This document shows positions 10,056 through 18,791 of a DNA stretch of 64,000 nt, one piece after another. How positions within the stretch are numbered: the stretch's first letter is position 1; each line of letters starts with the position of its first letter. A model generated the notes under the pieces. That model was given only the letters and a program-made list of their open reading frames with translations. It did no database searches and was not told the origin of the DNA. Origin of the DNA: Rhodopseudomonas pseudopalustris (lineage in GTDB: Bacteria; Pseudomonadota; Alphaproteobacteria; Rhizobiales; Xanthobacteraceae); the NCBI RefSeq assembly GCF_900110435.1, contig NZ_FODT01000001.1, positions 496,001 to 560,000 on the forward strand, given 5' to 3'. Made by a program: the position numbers and the translations under genes.

Positions 10056-11276
10056 ATGAAGAGCCTGTATCGGGCCGCAGCCGCGGCTGTAGCTGCAATC
10101 GCTCTCACAGCCGCGCCCGCCGCGGCACAGAAGAAATACGACACCGGCGCCACCGACACCGAAATCAAGATCGGCCAGACCGTGCCGTTCTCCGGTCCCG
10201 CTTCGGCCTATGCCGGTATCGGCAAAACCCAGGCCGCCTATATGCGGATGATCAACGATTCCGGCGGAATCAATGGCCGCAAGATCAACCTCATTCAATA
10301 TGACGACGCCTATTCGCCGCCCAAGGCGGTCGAGCAGGTGCGCAAGCTGGTCGAAGGCGACGAGGTTCTGCTGACCTTCCAGATCATCGGGACGCCGTCG
10401 AACGCCGCGGTGCAGAAATATCTCAACGGCAAGAAGGTGCCGCAGCTGCTCGCCTCGACCGGCGCGACCCGCTTCACCGATCCGAAGAGTTTTCCCTGGA
10501 CGATGGGCTACAACCCGAACTACCAGACCGAAGCCCGGATCTATGCGCGCTACATCCTTAAGAACCACCCCAATGCCAAGATCGGCATCATGTACCAGAA
10601 CGACGACCTGGGGCGTGATTACCTCGCCGGGCTGAAGGCGGGACTCGGCGACAAGGCCGCCGCGATGATCGTGGCGGAGACCTCCTACGAACTGTCCGAC
10701 CCGACCGTCGACTCGCAGATCGTCAAGCTCAAGGCCGCCGGCGTCGACCTCTTCTTCAACGCCTCGACGCCGAAATTCGCCGCGCAGGCGATCAAGAAGG
10801 TCGCCGATCTCGACTGGCGGCCGATCCACATTCTCGACATCAACGCGAGCCCGGTGTCCTCGACGCTGAAACCGGCGGGCCTCGACATCTCCAAGGGCAT
10901 CATCAGCGTCAACTACGGCAAGGACCCGGCCGACCCGCAATGGAAGGACGATCCCGGCGTCGCGAAATATCTCGCCTTCATGGACAAGTACTATCCGGAG
11001 GGTGACAAGATGTCGACGATCAACACCTACGGCTACTCGACCGCGCAATTGCTGGTCACCATCCTGAAGCAATGCGGCGACGACCTCACCCGCGACAACG
11101 TCATGAAACAGGCGGCGAATCTCAAGAACGTGACCGGCGACCTGTCGCTGCCCGGCATGGTGATCAACACCTCGCCGACCGATTATCGCATCAACAAGCA
11201 GCTTCAGATGATGAAGTTCAACGGCGAGCGCTGGGAGCTGTTCGGCCAGATCATCGAAGACGACCAAGCGATGTAA
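10056..11276 (+). CDS. ABC transporter substrate-binding protein, branched-chain amino acid (LivK) type
   Basis: Periplasmic type I binding protein of 406 residues. Residues 1-24 are a signal peptide cut after APAAAQ. The mature part shows the LivK/Leu-Ile-Val family course: IKIGQTVPFSGPASAYAGIG, INDSGGINGRKINLIQYDD, the second-lobe IGIMYQNDDLGRDYLAGLK and, near the end, the YGYSTAQLLVTILKQCGDDL segment. The likely ligand is an amino acid, amide, aromatic acid or similar metabolite. No liv-type permease or ATPase gene is next to it, so it is an orphan binding protein that must use a transporter encoded elsewhere. It is followed by a 10-bp stem hairpin. Confidence 0.92.
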   Translation: MKSLYRAAAAAVAAIALTAAPAAAQKKYDTGATDTEIKIGQTVPFSGPASAYAGIGKTQAAYMRMINDSGGINGRKINLIQYDDAYSPPKAVEQVRKLVEGDEVLLTFQIIGTPSNAAVQKYLNGKKVPQLLASTGATRFTDPKSFPWTMGYNPNYQTEARIYARYILKNHPNAKIGIMYQNDDLGRDYLAGLKAGLGDKAAAMIVAETSYELSDPTVDSQIVKLKAAGVDLFFNASTPKFAAQAIKKVADLDWRPIHILDINASPVSSTLKPAGLDISKGIISVNYGKDPADPQWKDDPGVAKYLAFMDKYYPEGDKMSTINTYGYSTAQLLVTILKQCGDDLTRDNVMKQAANLKNVTGDLSLPGMVINTSPTDYRINKQLQMMKFNGERWELFGQIIEDDQAM

Positions 11277-11301
11277 ATCACGCTCATCGACATTGAACCG
11301 G

Positions 11302-11343
11302 TTCCCGGGCGACAAGCGCCATTGAAAGCTGCGCGCCCGGGAA
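11302..11343 (+). terminator. Candidate terminator hairpin after the LivK-like gene
   Basis: TTCCCGGGCG and CGCCCGGGAA form a perfect 10-bp stem around a 22-base loop, 25 bp after the stop codon. There is no T-run, so intrinsic termination is uncertain; it may serve mRNA 3' end stability. Confidence 0.4.
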
Positions 11344-11693
11344 TTCCACTGCGTTCGCGACCTGCCGGACGCCGATCGAAGCAAAAGCCTAGTCGGCTCC
11401 GGCGCGCGAGACTTCTCATCTGATTCGCAACTAATCGCTCGCGCGGCGGATCGAGCCTGGCGTTGCGCCGTCTCATCGGGATGCACCTGGTAGTTTGCAC
11501 AGGCTGTCGCGAGGACGTCGCGCAACTAATCGGTAACCAGATCGGCAGTGTTGATCGTTGGTTCGAGCAACGCGCGCGTCACTTCGTTCAAAACGCGACA
11601 GACAGACTGCAACGAATCGGAGTCGAATGGCGAGGTGGCGAATATGACCGGATGCGCGTGACGTCGGGAGCGCCGCAGCGCGGCGAGAGCACG
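11344..11693. other. Intergenic stretch, no gene seen
   Basis: About 350 bp between the LivK-like gene's hairpin and the 68-residue gene. Frames are open in places on the plus strand from 11463, but codon use is unlike a gene and no ribosome site is visible. It presumably contains the promoter of the small downstream gene. Confidence 0.4.
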
Positions 11694-11900
11694 ATGAGAA
11701 CAGAATCCAATCGCTATTTCACCATCGAGCAGCTCGAAGAGCTCGCAGTTGCGAAATACATCGAGGCAGCGCTGATGCCCGAGGGCGGCGAGCGCGAGGA
11801 ACTGCTGCAGGAGGCCAAGCGCTTCGCCAGCCGCGCAAGGATGAAAAGCTGGCTGATGGGCGAAATCGGCATCACCCCGCCCCGCCGCGAATATCACTGA
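11694..11900 (+). CDS. Small conserved-type hypothetical protein (68 aa)
   Basis: Not recognised. The short product is soluble and mostly helical (IEQLEELAVAKYIEAALMPE, then EREELLQEAKRFASRARMKS) and ends TPPRREYH. ATG 11694 follows GGCGAGAG about three bases upstream. The frame is open upstream to 11463, but residues before Met look non-coding. It is followed 29 bp later by a diverged copy of the two-hairpin repeat. Codon use (G/C in third positions) supports a real gene. Confidence 0.6.
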   Translation: MRTESNRYFTIEQLEELAVAKYIEAALMPEGGEREELLQEAKRFASRARMKSWLMGEIGITPPRREYH

Positions 11901-11929
11901 GTCCGGACTTTGGCGGTTTCGAGCCGATA

Positions 11930-12022
11930 GCGGTTTCGAGCGAAGCGGATACCGGTTCGCGTCGAGAAAACGCGTCGAAACATCAGGTTAGATCTTCGGT
12001 TCCAATTCAATCACACCCGGAA
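11930..12022 (+). repeat. Two-hairpin intergenic element, copy B (diverged)
   Basis: The first half matches the other copies closely (GGTTTCGAGCGAAGCGGATA, GAGAAAACGCGTC). The second hairpin is decayed: TTCGGTTCCAATTCAATCA replaces the GGTTCTGATTCTATCAGAACC type. It is the oldest-looking of the five copies. Confidence 0.65.
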
Positions 12023-12044
12023 GCCTGCCAGCTTCGTCCCGGCG

Positions 12045-12296
12045 TCAGTCCCACGGGAACGCACTGACTTCGCGCTGCAGCCTGTCCATTGCGATCATCA
12101 CCGCGGCGCCGGCGAATTCGCGGCTGGCTTGGCCGGGATCGACCGAGGCAACCTTCCAGTTGGCGCCGTTATTGTCCTCGTCCGGCTCGCAGGGGCGGAT
12201 GCGGATGGCCTCGACCTTGCCGCAATGACGCTGCTGACGGACGTCCTGAAGCAACAGGGCCTCGATCTCCTCGGCGGTCTTCTGCATCCGGTTCAT
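12045..12296 (-). CDS. Hypothetical protein (83 aa)
   Basis: Not recognised. The product starts MNRMQKTAEEIEALLLQDVR and ends LQREVSAFPWD; it is soluble, with two cysteines (RHCGKVEAIRIRPCEPDED) and one likely amphipathic helix at each end. ATG 12296 is preceded by GAGAG at suitable distance; the frame is open further upstream but without coding character. It is divergent from the penicillin-binding protein gene, with about 190 bp between. The acidic CEPDEDNNGANW segment suggests a short beta-type domain. Function cannot be inferred. Confidence 0.6.
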   Translation of the reverse strand: MNRMQKTAEEIEALLLQDVRQQRHCGKVEAIRIRPCEPDEDNNGANWKVASVDPGQASREFAGAAVMIAMDRLQREVSAFPWD

Positions 12297-12430
12297 TGGC
12301 GGCTCTCGTTGTTGGCAAGTTTGCCGGCGATCTATCGCAGGCGGCTGCAAAGGCCGTTTGAGATGCCTCAAACGCGGCGCTATTGACGACAATCGCCGGC
12401 ACGATGGAACCCGGCTTTAACCATCGCTTT

Positions 12431-12449
12431 ACCGGGCTTTAAACCCGGT
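12431..12449. promoter_or_regulatory. Inverted repeat in the divergent region before the PBP gene
   Basis: ACCGGG and CCCGGT flank an AT-rich CTTTAAA core. The CCGG-CTTTAA half is seen again about 20 bp upstream. It could be an operator or a promoter-region palindrome between two divergent genes; no regulator is suggested by sequence alone. Confidence 0.25.
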
Positions 12450-12487
12450 CCGCTACGGTCGCGCATCGGTCGGCGTGAGCGTTGCGG

Positions 12488-14650
12488 ATGGCGTTGGGCA
12501 AGAAGAAAGCCGGCGAACGGCGGGAGCCGAAATTCGGCTTTGCTGAATCGCTCGCCCATTTGCGCCTCGGACCGCAGGACCGGGTCAGCGTCGCGGACGA
12601 TGACAGGCCGAAAAAACCCAAGGCTCAGGCCGGCAAATCCGGCGGCGGCGGGCGCGGCAAGTCCCGCGGCAAATCGCGTAAAAAGGGCGGCCTGCGCAGC
12701 CTCGTGACCCGGACAGTATACTGGACCGCGGTCGCCGGCATCTGGGCGGTGCTGGCGGTGGTCGGAATCATGGTCTGGGTGGGCGCGCATCTGCCGCCGA
12801 TCCAGTCGCTGGAAATCCCCAAGCGCCCGCCGACCATCACCATCGTGGGCGCAGACGGCAGCCAGCTTGCGGTGCGCGGCGAGATGGCCGGCACCAATGT
12901 GTCGCTGAAGGATCTGCCGCCTTATCTGCCGAAGGCGTTCATCGCGATCGAGGACCGGCGGTTCTATTCGCATTTCGGCGTCGACCCCATGGGCATCGCG
13001 CGCGCCGCGGTCGCCAACGTCATGCATCGCGGCGTGTCGCAGGGCGGCTCGACCCTGACCCAGCAGCTCGCCAAGAACCTGTTCCTGACCCAGGACCGCA
13101 CCCTGACGCGCAAGCTGCAGGAGGTCGAACTGGCGCTGTGGCTGGAGCGCAAGCACGCCAAGGCCGAGATTCTCGAACTGTATCTCAACCGGGTGTATTT
13201 CGGCTCCGGCGCTTATGGGGTCGAAGCCGCGGCGCGGAAATATTTCGGCAAATCGGCGAAGGAGGTCTCGCTGGTCGAGGCGGCGATGCTCGCGGGCCTC
13301 GTCAAATCGCCGTCGCGGCTGGCGCCGAACCGCAATCCCGAGGGCGCCGAAAAGCGCGCCCAGCTCGTCCTCGCCGCGATGGCGGAGGCCGATTTCATCA
13401 CCGACAAGCAGGCCCGGGCCGCGATCGCCAATCCGGTCTACACGGTGGCGCCGACCGGCGCCGGCACCCTCAATTACGTCGCCGACTGGATCGGCGAGGT
13501 GCTCGACGATCTGGTCGGGCAGATCGATCAGTCGATCGTGGTCGAGACGTCGATCGATCCGAAGCTGCAGACCGAAGCCGAAGCCGCGATCATCGACGAA
13601 CTCGCGGCCAAGAGCGTGAAGTTCAAAGTCTCGCAGGGCGCGCTGGTGGCGATGACGCCGGACGGCGCGGTGCGGGCGATGATCGGCGGCCGGAACTACG
13701 CCGACAGCCAGTTCAACCGCGCCGTCACCGCCAAGCGGCAGCCGGGCTCGGCGTTCAAGCCGTTCGTGTATCTCACCGCGATCGAGGCCGGGTTGACGCC
13801 GGACACGATCCGGCAGGACGCGCCGCTCGACCTCAAGGGCTGGCGGCCCGAGAACTATACGCATGAGTATTTCGGCGCCGTGACGCTGACGCAGGGGTTG
13901 GCGATGTCGCTCAACACCGTCGCGGTGCGGCTCGGGCTCGAAGTCGGGCCGAAGAACGTGGTGCGCACCGCGCATCGCCTCGGCATCGCCTCGAAGCTCG
14001 ACGCCAATCCGTCGATCGCGCTCGGCACCTCGGAAGTCTCGCTGGCCGAACTGGTCGGCGCCTATGCGCCGTTCGCCAATGGCGGACTGATGGCGTCGCC
14101 GCATGTCGTCACCCGGATTCGCACCGCGAGCGGCAACAAGCTGCTTTATGCGCGGCCGAGCGATCCGCCGAGCCGCGTCGTCGATGCCCGCGCGGTGGCG
14201 ATGATGAACACCATGATGCAGGAGACGCTGCAATCGGGCACCGGGCGCAAGGCCGATCTGCCGGGCTGGAGCGCCGCCGGCAAGACCGGCACCAGCCAGG
14301 ATTTCCGCGACGCCTGGTTCATCGGCTACACCTCGACGCTGATCACCGGGGTCTGGCTTGGCAATGACGACAACTCGCCGACCAAGAAGGCGACCGGCGG
14401 CGGCCTGCCAGTCGACGTCTGGACCCGCTTCATGCGCGCGGCCCTGCAGGGCGCCGCGCCACAACCGCTGCCGGGCGGCTGGGTCGAAGCGCCGGCGACG
14501 ATCGCTCAGTCGGGACCGCGCGGCGAAACACAGGTCATGAACGTCGCGCCTCCGAGCGGACGCGCTCCCCAACCGACCCGAGCCAACGTGCGCCCCGAAG
14601 CGGACACCGGGTTGGATGGCTGGCTGATGGATCGGCTGTTCGGACGGTAG
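12488..14650 (+). CDS. Class A penicillin-binding protein (PBP1A/1B family, transglycosylase-transpeptidase)
   Basis: Bifunctional murein synthase that polymerises glycan strands from lipid II and cross-links peptides; single-pass inner-membrane protein with periplasmic domains. A Lys/Arg/Gly-rich cytoplasmic stretch (about 35-75) precedes a membrane helix at about 80-100. The glycosyltransferase 51 domain shows EDRRFYSHFGVDP, GGSTLTQQLAKNLFL and RKLQEVELALWLERK. The transpeptidase has Ser421 in SAFK, a SLN motif (MSLNTVAVR) and Lys599 in KTGT. All catalytic motifs are present in 720 residues. ATG 12488 is used; an in-frame TTG at 12482 is possible. The C-terminus is a Pro/Arg-rich tail (APQPTRANVRP). 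Single-gene unit. Confidence 0.95.
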   Translation: MALGKKKAGERREPKFGFAESLAHLRLGPQDRVSVADDDRPKKPKAQAGKSGGGGRGKSRGKSRKKGGLRSLVTRTVYWTAVAGIWAVLAVVGIMVWVGAHLPPIQSLEIPKRPPTITIVGADGSQLAVRGEMAGTNVSLKDLPPYLPKAFIAIEDRRFYSHFGVDPMGIARAAVANVMHRGVSQGGSTLTQQLAKNLFLTQDRTLTRKLQEVELALWLERKHAKAEILELYLNRVYFGSGAYGVEAAARKYFGKSAKEVSLVEAAMLAGLVKSPSRLAPNRNPEGAEKRAQLVLAAMAEADFITDKQARAAIANPVYTVAPTGAGTLNYVADWIGEVLDDLVGQIDQSIVVETSIDPKLQTEAEAAIIDELAAKSVKFKVSQGALVAMTPDGAVRAMIGGRNYADSQFNRAVTAKRQPGSAFKPFVYLTAIEAGLTPDTIRQDAPLDLKGWRPENYTHEYFGAVTLTQGLAMSLNTVAVRLGLEVGPKNVVRTAHRLGIASKLDANPSIALGTSEVSLAELVGAYAPFANGGLMASPHVVTRIRTASGNKLLYARPSDPPSRVVDARAVAMMNTMMQETLQSGTGRKADLPGWSAAGKTGTSQDFRDAWFIGYTSTLITGVWLGNDDNSPTKKATGGGLPVDVWTRFMRAALQGAAPQPLPGGWVEAPATIAQSGPRGETQVMNVAPPSGRAPQPTRANVRPEADTGLDGWLMDRLFGR

Positions 14651-14978
14651 GCCAAGCTGCGAGCGACCCGCGAAAGGCGTTCGCTCAGGTCGCAGAACAC
14701 GTCATCGCTGTTCAACCGGCATGATTCCCGACACTTCGGACCGGGATGATTGTCGACAGTTTTTGGTCCGCGTGTTCCGGTGCGTAGCACAGCCCGTCTC
14801 GGGGCGAAGCGCAGCGGCGGTTGCGCCGCCCACTCCAAGACCACACCAAGAACAGAAGCACGGCGCCCGCGCCGGCCGCGGCAGGGCTCCCTCTCCCGCT
14901 TGCGGGGGAGGGCTGGGGTGGGGGAAGCCGCGGGCAATGCGCTCGCGTGTCACCGAGAACGCAGATCGCGCGCGCAGC
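14651..14978. other. Intergenic region with one C-rich/G-rich palindrome
   Basis: A 328-bp stretch between convergent genes. Besides the palindrome at 14887-14924, no gene or RNA was recognised. It would be expected to contain terminators for both genes, but no T-tailed hairpin was found. Confidence 0.4.
14887..14924 (+). repeat. REP-like palindrome (single copy)
   Basis: CCCTCTCCCGC-TT-GCGGGGGAGGG followed by the tail CTGGGGTGGGGG. This is the family of which fifteen arms occur in this window; here it is a single arm without its mirror partner. Confidence 0.85.
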
Positions 14979-15731
14979 TCAGTCGCTGATGCCGTAGCGG
15001 TGCAGGTCGTTGCCGTGGGTATCGAGCCAGGTCTTGGCGCGCTCCATATGCGGGCAGACCTTGCCGACCACCCGCCAGAACCGGGCGGAGTGGTTCATCT
15101 CGACGAGGTGGGCAACTTCGTGCGCGGCCAGATAGTCGAGCACATAAGGCGGCGCGAGGATCAGCCGCCACGAGAACGACAACGATCCCGCCGAGGTGCA
15201 CGAGCCCCACCGGCTCGACTGGTCGCGGATCGACAGCCGCGTCACCTTGACGCCGAGTTCTGGGGCATAGCGATCGCAGGCCTTCTGCAGATCGTGACGG
15301 GCCTCGCGCTTGAGGAAATCGTGGACGCGCCGATCAATGTGCTCGGCGTCGCCGGCGACGCAAATGATCCGTTCGCCGGAATCGCGGGTCTCGGTCCATA
15401 CCGTGCCGCGGCCGGTGCGATGAACGATCTTGTGGTCGTGACCTCGCAGCGGCACGAGCGTACCGGGCTGGAACGGCGCCGCCTTCGGCAGACGCCCGAG
15501 ACGCGCCGCGATCCACGCGCCATGGCGCTGCGCGAAGTCCTTGGCGTCGGTGAGCGTGCCGCGCGGCGGCATCGTCAGGATCGCTTCACGATCGCTCGGA
15601 TGAATCCGCAGCGTGTAGCGCGTCGCACGGCGATGGCGCCTGATGCGAACGGCGAAAAACTGCGAGCCGTGACGAACGGCGATGGTCGACGGCTCGGTCG
15701 GCCGTCGATAGAGAAGTGCGCGGAAGGCCAT
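14979..15731 (-). CDS. YgjP/SprT-like zinc metallopeptidase (M48/DUF45 type)
   Basis: Predicted cytoplasmic zinc metalloprotein of 250 residues. The C-terminal half has the YgjP/WLM-type course: DQSSRWGSCTSAGSLSFSWR, then LDYLAAHEVAHLVEMNHSAR with the HExxH zinc site and a downstream His, then FWRVVGKVCPHME. The N-terminal half is a beta-rich domain typical of this family. Physiological substrate unknown. The start ATG 15731 gives MAFRALLYRRP; an upstream ATG adds 28 residues of poor coding quality. Stands alone, convergent with the PBP gene. Confidence 0.88.
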   Translation of the reverse strand: MAFRALLYRRPTEPSTIAVRHGSQFFAVRIRRHRRATRYTLRIHPSDREAILTMPPRGTLTDAKDFAQRHGAWIAARLGRLPKAAPFQPGTLVPLRGHDHKIVHRTGRGTVWTETRDSGERIICVAGDAEHIDRRVHDFLKREARHDLQKACDRYAPELGVKVTRLSIRDQSSRWGSCTSAGSLSFSWRLILAPPYVLDYLAAHEVAHLVEMNHSARFWRVVGKVCPHMERAKTWLDTHGNDLHRYGISD

Positions 15732-16071
15732 TTCTGCAGATCCGGACAACAGGAGGTGCCCTGGAGTCTGCCATATCCGCCGCCATTGGAAGCGCTCGGC
15801 GCAAAAACAAATCATTTGCCCAATATACAGGGTGATCGCGCTTCGATCCCCCTAGTGGATGGGCCTCGGAACCTGATTTTTTAGCGAATTTAGATTCAAA
15901 TTTATTACTTGAATCGTGACTCAGTACTCATTCGTTGGGAACCCGGTGAATCCGGATTCCCACAATCCCTATAGCGACTGACTGATTGCGCTTCCTTTTG
16001 ATTCAACAACGCAAACCAGCATCGCCGCGATGACGATCCCCAATCCGCGATGATGATCGCGGCGTGACGAG
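15732..16071. other. Intergenic region with inverted repeats
   Basis: 340 bp upstream of the metallopeptidase and downstream of phaZ. An AT-rich island holds GATTCAA-N9-TTGAATC (15893-15915). A perfect 12-bp palindrome GAATCCGGATTC lies at 15948-15959. A weak hairpin, GCCGCGAT / ATCGCGGC, near 16023-16064 may end the phaZ message. No gene seen. Confidence 0.4.
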
Positions 16072-17397
16072 TTACTCCGCAGCGGTCGCGCGCGCGCCGC
16101 TCGCCGACGACAGCATGAAATCCGAAATACGCGGCACGATTTCCGAACGGAACCGCGAGCCGTTGAACACGCCGTAATGTCCGACGCCCTTCTGCACGTA
16201 GTGCACGCGTCGCTCGTCCGGAATCGAAGTGCACAGCGTATGCGTCGCTTCGGTCTGTCCGAGACCGGAGATGTCGTCGTTCTCGCCTTCGACGGTCATC
16301 AGCGCGACGCGCTTGATCTTCGACGGCTCGACCAGCTTGCCGCGATGGGTCATCTCGCCCTTCGGCAATGCGTGCTTCACGAACACCAGATCGACGGTCT
16401 GCAGGTAGAACTCCGCAGTCAGGTCCATCACCGCGAGATATTCATCGTAGAATTCGCGGTGCTTGTCGGCGAGGTCGCCGTCGCCCTGGACCAGATGATT
16501 GAACAGGTTCTTGTGCGCGTCCATGTGGCGATCGAGATTCATGCTGATGAAGCCGTTGAGCTGCAGGAATCCCGGATAGACGTCGCGCATCACGCCCGGA
16601 TGCGGGAACGGCACCTTGGTGATGACGTGGGAGCGGAACCAGTCGATGCCCTTTTCGGCGGCGAGGTTGTTGACCGATGTCGGATTGCGCCGGGTGTCGA
16701 TCGGACCGCCCATCAGCGTCATCGACAGCGGCACGAACGGATCGTCGTTGGCCTCCATCACCGACACCGCGGCGAGCACCGGCACCGACGGCTGGCACAC
16801 GGCGACGACGTGGACGTTCCCGCCCAGCGTCTGCAGCATCTCGATGACGTAATCGACATAATCGTCGAGATCGAACCGGCCGGCGGCGACCGGCACCATC
16901 CGGGCGTCGGTCCAGTCGGTGATGTAGACCTCGTGGGTCGGCAGGAAAGCTTCCACCGTGCCGCGCAGCAGCGTCGCGTAGTGGCCCGACATCGGCGCCA
17001 CGATCAGCACCCGCGGCTGCGGATGGCGCAGCGGGTGTTCCAGCTTGCGTTCGAAATACAGCAGGCGGCAGAACGGCTTTTCCCAGACGTTGTGGATTTC
17101 GATCGGCACGCGCATGCCGTTGACCTCGGTGTCGTCGAGGCCCCATTCCGGCTTGCCGTAACGGCGCGTGGTGCGCTCGAACACTTCGCAGGCGGCGGCG
17201 ATCGATTTGCCCAGATCGGTGTGGGACCAGGGATTCAGCGGGTTCTTGAACATCAACCGCGCCGCATCCGACATCGCCCGCGCCGGATTGAGCGAGGCAT
17301 GGGCGAGTTCGTAGAACCAGTACATCGGCGTGGTCATCGCCGGACTAACTTCCGCCGGCATCTCCGGCGGACGACCAAATTCACCAATCACCGGCAT
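16072..17397 (-). CDS. phaZ: Intracellular polyhydroxyalkanoate (PHB) depolymerase
   Basis: Mobilises stored polyhydroxybutyrate inside the cell. The 441 residues match the intracellular PhaZ family from MYWFYELAHASLNPAR onward. The alpha/beta-hydrolase nucleophile is Cys201 in VAVCQPSVP, not Ser, with Asp374 (GENDDISG) and His407 (GVGHYGVFNG). This spacing matches the Cys-Asp-His triad described for the Ralstonia eutropha enzyme (C183-D355-H388). There is no signal peptide, consistent with a cytoplasmic granule enzyme. ATG 17397 follows GGGA; an internal ATG (MTTPMYW) is an alternative start. A palindrome upstream at 17499-17517 is a candidate operator. Confidence 0.93.
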   Translation of the reverse strand: MPVIGEFGRPPEMPAEVSPAMTTPMYWFYELAHASLNPARAMSDAARLMFKNPLNPWSHTDLGKSIAAACEVFERTTRRYGKPEWGLDDTEVNGMRVPIEIHNVWEKPFCRLLYFERKLEHPLRHPQPRVLIVAPMSGHYATLLRGTVEAFLPTHEVYITDWTDARMVPVAAGRFDLDDYVDYVIEMLQTLGGNVHVVAVCQPSVPVLAAVSVMEANDDPFVPLSMTLMGGPIDTRRNPTSVNNLAAEKGIDWFRSHVITKVPFPHPGVMRDVYPGFLQLNGFISMNLDRHMDAHKNLFNHLVQGDGDLADKHREFYDEYLAVMDLTAEFYLQTVDLVFVKHALPKGEMTHRGKLVEPSKIKRVALMTVEGENDDISGLGQTEATHTLCTSIPDERRVHYVQKGVGHYGVFNGSRFRSEIVPRISDFMLSSASGARATAAE

Positions 17398-17986
17398 AGT
17401 ATTTGTCCCTTGGGCTCTTCTTGCGCCGCAACATAGTGGCTGCTGAGTAGGGGTGCGTCAATCCGTACATCGAATGATCGGCCTGAACTTTGACCCTGAT
17501 CACTAAAATGTAGTGATGATCGGCGTTTCTCCGCGGCGCCGAGCACTGGCGGCGAGCCCGAAAACGCCAGCACAACCCGCCACCTGCAGCATGATCCCTA
17601 AGAGGGGACACCGGTTTTCGGAGAACGCCATGCGCAAACTAGCTGCTCGCCTCCATTGAACATTACGGCCGTTGTTGCGTCGAAGAAGTCTCTTACGATA
17701 CAGATCCCGCCATGACGAACACGCCCGCTCGGCGATGCCCGCTACACGCCCGACAAGCAGGCCCTCGCCGCTTCGCACGTCGCTTCGCCAAGGCGTTGCG
17801 ACCGTCAGAGCCTCCCAGGATCACGGCTTCGCCAAGCCGCACCGCACGCGCCCGGCCTCGATCGAGCGCCAGCCGCCTTGCGTAGTAGCGCCTCCCAGGG
17901 TCGCCGCGCCGACCCGCGCGCGATCGGCGATGATCTCTTTGCCGGCCGCGCGCCTTCCATTCACCCTGTCGTTCCAAGGGCAAGAC
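17398..17986. promoter_or_regulatory. Long divergent region between phaZ and a methyltransferase gene
   Basis: 589 bp with no convincing gene. Frames are open on both strands, but none has a ribosome site with coding-like composition. It contains the inverted repeat ATCACTA-N5-TAGTGAT at 17499-17517, about 100 bp before the phaZ start, a plausible regulator site. A reading frame on the minus strand (17503-17778) has a hydrophobic end and is noted as doubtful. Confidence 0.4.
17499..17517. promoter_or_regulatory. Palindrome upstream of phaZ, candidate operator
   Basis: Perfect 7-bp arms, ATCACTA and TAGTGAT, with a 5-bp AAATG spacer, in an AT-richer stretch of the divergent region upstream of phaZ. 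Size and symmetry suit a dimeric helix-turn-helix regulator. The regulator is unknown. Confidence 0.35.
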
Positions 17987-18742
17987 ATGCACAATCGGTA
18001 CGGAAAACTCGCGTCCTGGGTCTACAATCTGGACAAGCCGGTCGGCCGGTCATTCGGCGACGTGGAATTTTATCGGCAACGTCTGGAAGACGTTGACGGC
18101 CCCGTGCTGGAGCCCGCCGTCGGCAACGGCCGGATTCTCGTCCCGCTGCTCGAAGCCGGCCTCCGGATCGAAGGCTTCGATGCCTCCGATGAGATGCTCG
18201 GCTATTGCCGCGATGAGTGCGGGAAACGCCATCTCTCCGCGGGCTTGACCCGGCAGAGGTTCGACGATTTCTCCTACGACACGCGTTTCGCCGCGATCAT
18301 CATGCCGGCAGGATCGTTTCAGTTGATCACCGACGCAGCTTCGGCTGCCGCCGTGCTGAAGCGATTCCATGATCATTTGGCTCCGCAAGGGAGATTGATC
18401 ATCGACCTCGATCCGATCGGCGGCTTCCTCGGCGCTTCCGGCTCGATTCGTTCGTGGGCGACCGACGACGGCGACCTGCTGACCTTGACCGATCATCGGG
18501 TCGAAACCGACTTCATCGCGCAGACGACGCTGTCCCACCTTCGCTATGAGCATTGGCAGGACGGCAGCCTGACCCGAACCGAGCTCGATCTGTTCAAGCT
18601 GCGCTGGTGGGGCGTCAACGAGTTTTCGCTCGCGTTGCAGGCTGCCGGCTTCAGCGACGTTCAGGTCTCGGGCAATTACCAGCACGGACGCGCGCCGCAA
18701 CCGGGCGACGACATCATCAGCTTCGAGGCGCGCCGGGCATAA
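17987..18742 (+). CDS. SAM-dependent methyltransferase, class I
   Basis: Cytoplasmic class I methyltransferase, 251 residues. The AdoMet site is visible: motif I as VLEPAVGNGRILVPLLEAG, the acidic ribose-binding residue in IEGFDASDEMLGYCR, a motif near AAIIMPAGSFQLITD, and LAPQGRLIIDLDP. The LEPAVGNGRILVPLLE variant groups it with methyltransferases of unassigned substrate. ATG 17987 follows AAGGG about six bases upstream; the frame is open further upstream without coding character. It converges on the ABC permease, with 49 bp between stop codons. Substrate unknown. Confidence 0.88.
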   Translation: MHNRYGKLASWVYNLDKPVGRSFGDVEFYRQRLEDVDGPVLEPAVGNGRILVPLLEAGLRIEGFDASDEMLGYCRDECGKRHLSAGLTRQRFDDFSYDTRFAAIIMPAGSFQLITDAASAAAVLKRFHDHLAPQGRLIIDLDPIGGFLGASGSIRSWATDDGDLLTLTDHRVETDFIAQTTLSHLRYEHWQDGSLTRTELDLFKLRWWGVNEFSLALQAAGFSDVQVSGNYQHGRAPQPGDDIISFEARRA

Positions 18743-18791
18743 ACGCCTTCGCCCTCACCATGAACCGGCGCTGACGCCCGCCGCGAACGCC

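Noticed and set aside
17503-17778. Open frame of 91 codons on the minus strand upstream of phaZ with a hydrophobic end.
   Set aside because: No ribosome site, third-position composition not gene-like, and it overlaps the presumed phaZ promoter and palindrome.
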